Of a DNA stretch of 64,000 nt, positions 62,695 to 64,000 are shown piece by piece (positions within the stretch are counted from its first letter, which is position 1; the number at the start of each line of letters is the position of its first letter). The stretch covers positions 44,865 through 108,864 of the forward strand of contig NZ_MHXN01000033.1 in assembly GCF_001824475.1 (NCBI RefSeq), written 5' to 3'. Below the pieces are notes generated by a model. It was not told the DNA's origin. It made no database searches and was given only the letters and a program-made list of their open reading frames with translations. The DNA comes from Phenylobacterium sp. RIFCSPHIGHO2_01_FULL_69_31 (GTDB lineage: Bacteria; Pseudomonadota; Alphaproteobacteria; Caulobacterales; Caulobacteraceae). The translations under genes were made by a program, and so were the position numbers.

Positions 62695-63930
62695 ATGGAC
62701 TTCAACGACTCCCCCGAAGAAGCCGCCTATCGGGCCCAGGTCCGCGCCTGGCTCGAAGCCAACGCGCCGAAGACCCGCGAGGGCGAGGCCGACGACCTGG
62801 AGGGCGGCGGCTCGTCGATGGCCGCGTCCAAGGCCTGGCAGGCCAAGAAGGCGGCCGCCGGCTATGCCCAGATCACCTGGCCCAAGGCCTGGGGCGGGCC
62901 GGGCGGCACCCCGATCCAGCAGGTGATCTTCAACGCCGAGGAGGCGCGCTATCCCGTGCCGCCGAACCCGTTCCAGATCGGCCTTGGCATGTGCGTGCCG
63001 ACCGTGATGGCGTTCGCGGACGAGGAGACCAAGAAGCGGTTCGTGGGCCCGGCCCTGCGCGGCGAAGAGATCTGGTGCCAACTGTTCTCCGAGCCCTCCG
63101 GCGGTTCGGATGTGGCGGCGGCGCGGACCCGCGCAGTGCGGGCGCCGGACGGTTCGGGCGACTGGATCATCGACGGCCAGAAGGTGTGGACGACGGGAGC
63201 GCAGTTCTCGAGCTTCGGCATCGTCGTCACCCGGACCGACCCCGAGGCGCCCAAGCACAAGGGCATGACCATGTTCTGGGTCGACATGAGCGATCCGGGG
63301 ATCGAGGTGCGGCCGATCCACCAGATGTCGGGCGGGTCGGGCTTCAACGAAGTGTTCTTCACGAACGTCCGGGTGAAGGACAGCCAGCGGCTTGGGGCGG
63401 TGAACGACGGCTGGAAGGTCAGCCTCGTCACGCTGATGAACGAGCGGCTGGCGGTGGGGGGGCCATCAGGGGCGGGCTGGAGCCAGTTCCTGGAGGCCGC
63501 GCGCGGGATCACCGGGATGGACGGCCGGCCGGCCCTCAAGGACCAGGCGGTGCGCGAGAAGCTGGCCGACTGGTACGTGCAGACCAAGGGCCTGGAGCAC
63601 ACCCGCAACCGCACCATGACGGCGCTCAGCCGCGGCCAGACGCCGGGGCCGGAGAGCTCGATCGGCAAGGTGGTCAGCGCCATGCAGATGCAGGAGCTGG
63701 GCAATGCGGCGGTGGAGCTGCTGGATCAGTACGGGATCATCAACGACCCGGCCCTGTCGCCGCTGCAGGGCGCGTTCCACGCCTCGCTGATGAGCGCGCC
63801 GGGCCTGCGGATCGCCGGCGGCACGGACGAGATCCTGAAGAACATCATCGCCGAGCGGGTCCTGGGCCTGCCGGGCGACATCCGCGTCGACAAGGACGTG
63901 GCGTTCAAGGACCTGCCGACCGGGCGGTGA
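62695..63930 (+). CDS. Acyl-CoA dehydrogenase, catalytic subunit
   Basis: ACAD-family flavoprotein of 411 residues. FAD/substrate motifs are LFSEPSGGSDVAAART and QKVWTTGAQFSSFGIVVTR, with GGTDEILKNIIAERVLG at the end. The C-terminal Glu of medium-chain enzymes is replaced (IAGGTDE), but Glu250 in LMNERLAVGG matches the helix-G catalytic Glu of isovaleryl-CoA dehydrogenase. It therefore seems active and to form a pair with the preceding gene. Such pairs oxidise steroid side chains or other bulky acyl-CoAs. Substrate is inferred only. Confidence 0.87.
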   Translation: MDFNDSPEEAAYRAQVRAWLEANAPKTREGEADDLEGGGSSMAASKAWQAKKAAAGYAQITWPKAWGGPGGTPIQQVIFNAEEARYPVPPNPFQIGLGMCVPTVMAFADEETKKRFVGPALRGEEIWCQLFSEPSGGSDVAAARTRAVRAPDGSGDWIIDGQKVWTTGAQFSSFGIVVTRTDPEAPKHKGMTMFWVDMSDPGIEVRPIHQMSGGSGFNEVFFTNVRVKDSQRLGAVNDGWKVSLVTLMNERLAVGGPSGAGWSQFLEAARGITGMDGRPALKDQAVREKLADWYVQTKGLEHTRNRTMTALSRGQTPGPESSIGKVVSAMQMQELGNAAVELLDQYGIINDPALSPLQGAFHASLMSAPGLRIAGGTDEILKNIIAERVLGLPGDIRVDKDVAFKDLPTGR

Positions 63931-63975
63931 GGCGGGTGTCTTAGGGGTTGTTGGGGGGCTGAGGCGATCGGCGGT

Positions 63976-64000
63976 TTCTCCTCACCCGTAGGGGGAGGGG
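63976..64000. repeat. Partial palindromic intergenic repeat at window edge
   Basis: TTCTCCTCACCC-GTA-GGGGGAGGGG starts a near-palindrome cut by the window end. Composition matches the unit at 10903-10922, so both likely belong to the same dispersed repeat family. Confidence 0.4.

Overview
The window is chromosomal DNA of a very GC-rich alphaproteobacterium, most likely a member of the Caulobacteraceae close to Phenylobacterium or Caulobacter. The grounds are: a DivJ-type and a PleC-type cell-cycle kinase, a TTAA-N7-TTAA CtrA box, a MucR/Ros regulator, the alphaproteobacterial order cycHJKL-degP-response regulator/kinase-glnE, spinster-type MFS and PEPxxWA-CTERM proteins, and paired acyl-CoA dehydrogenases. 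I see no prophage, transposase, CRISPR array, rRNA or tRNA. Base composition and codon use look uniform, so this reads as core chromosome with dense, often overlapping genes. The genus is an inference, not something the sequence proves.

Layout. 0.1-7.4 kb: a stand-alone histidine kinase, an MFS transporter, a fixL-fixJ pair read leftwards, and a GNAT acetyltransferase coupled to a prolyl oligopeptidase. 7.5-14 kb: a trypsin-like protease without a signal peptide, two PEP-CTERM proteins on either side of a MaoC hydratase, an acyl-CoA synthetase with a 14-bp palindrome upstream, a small secreted cysteine protein and an enoyl-CoA hydratase. 14-22.3 kb: a MucR-type regulator, a PAS protein, a GST, an ArsR/SRPBCC pair, sufE, two divergent kinases (the second DivJ-like), a secreted hypothetical, DUF1491 and an ATP-dependent DNA ligase. 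22.4-28.7 kb: minCDE, a membrane protein, prfC, an rsmC-like methyltransferase and rsuA. 28.7-37.4 kb: a probable CtrA-controlled repeat protein, two secreted TonB_C-repeat proteins, an NMT1/THI5-type ABC importer, a 498-bp gene-free gap with direct repeats, an Uup-type ABC-F ATPase and a cysteine-cluster protein. 37.5-53.7 kb: a DnaJ-class co-chaperone, a PepSY/response regulator/kinase set, a conserved unknown, cycHJKL (ccmI-E-F-H), degP, a FeuPQ-like two-component pair, DoxX and glnE. 53.8-64 kb: an EF-hand/ECF sigma/anti-sigma/metal-sensor operon, a PleC-like kinase, pepN, two small unknowns and two adjacent acyl-CoA dehydrogenases.

How the parts work together. Signal transduction dominates: ten two-component proteins plus MucR, ArsR and an ECF sigma unit. 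Envelope functions recur (Ccm cytochrome c maturation, DegP, PEP-CTERM and TonB_C proteins, the metal-sensor operon). Scattered acyl-CoA genes point to lipid or steroid-like catabolism. The points I find most worth checking are the FixL homologue that lacks the haem-ligand histidine, a full minCDE operon close to a DivJ-type kinase, the CtrA box before an unknown repeat protein, the ECF/EF-hand/metal-sensor operon with a possible self-promoter, and the pair of acyl-CoA dehydrogenases in which one subunit seems to lack the catalytic glutamate.
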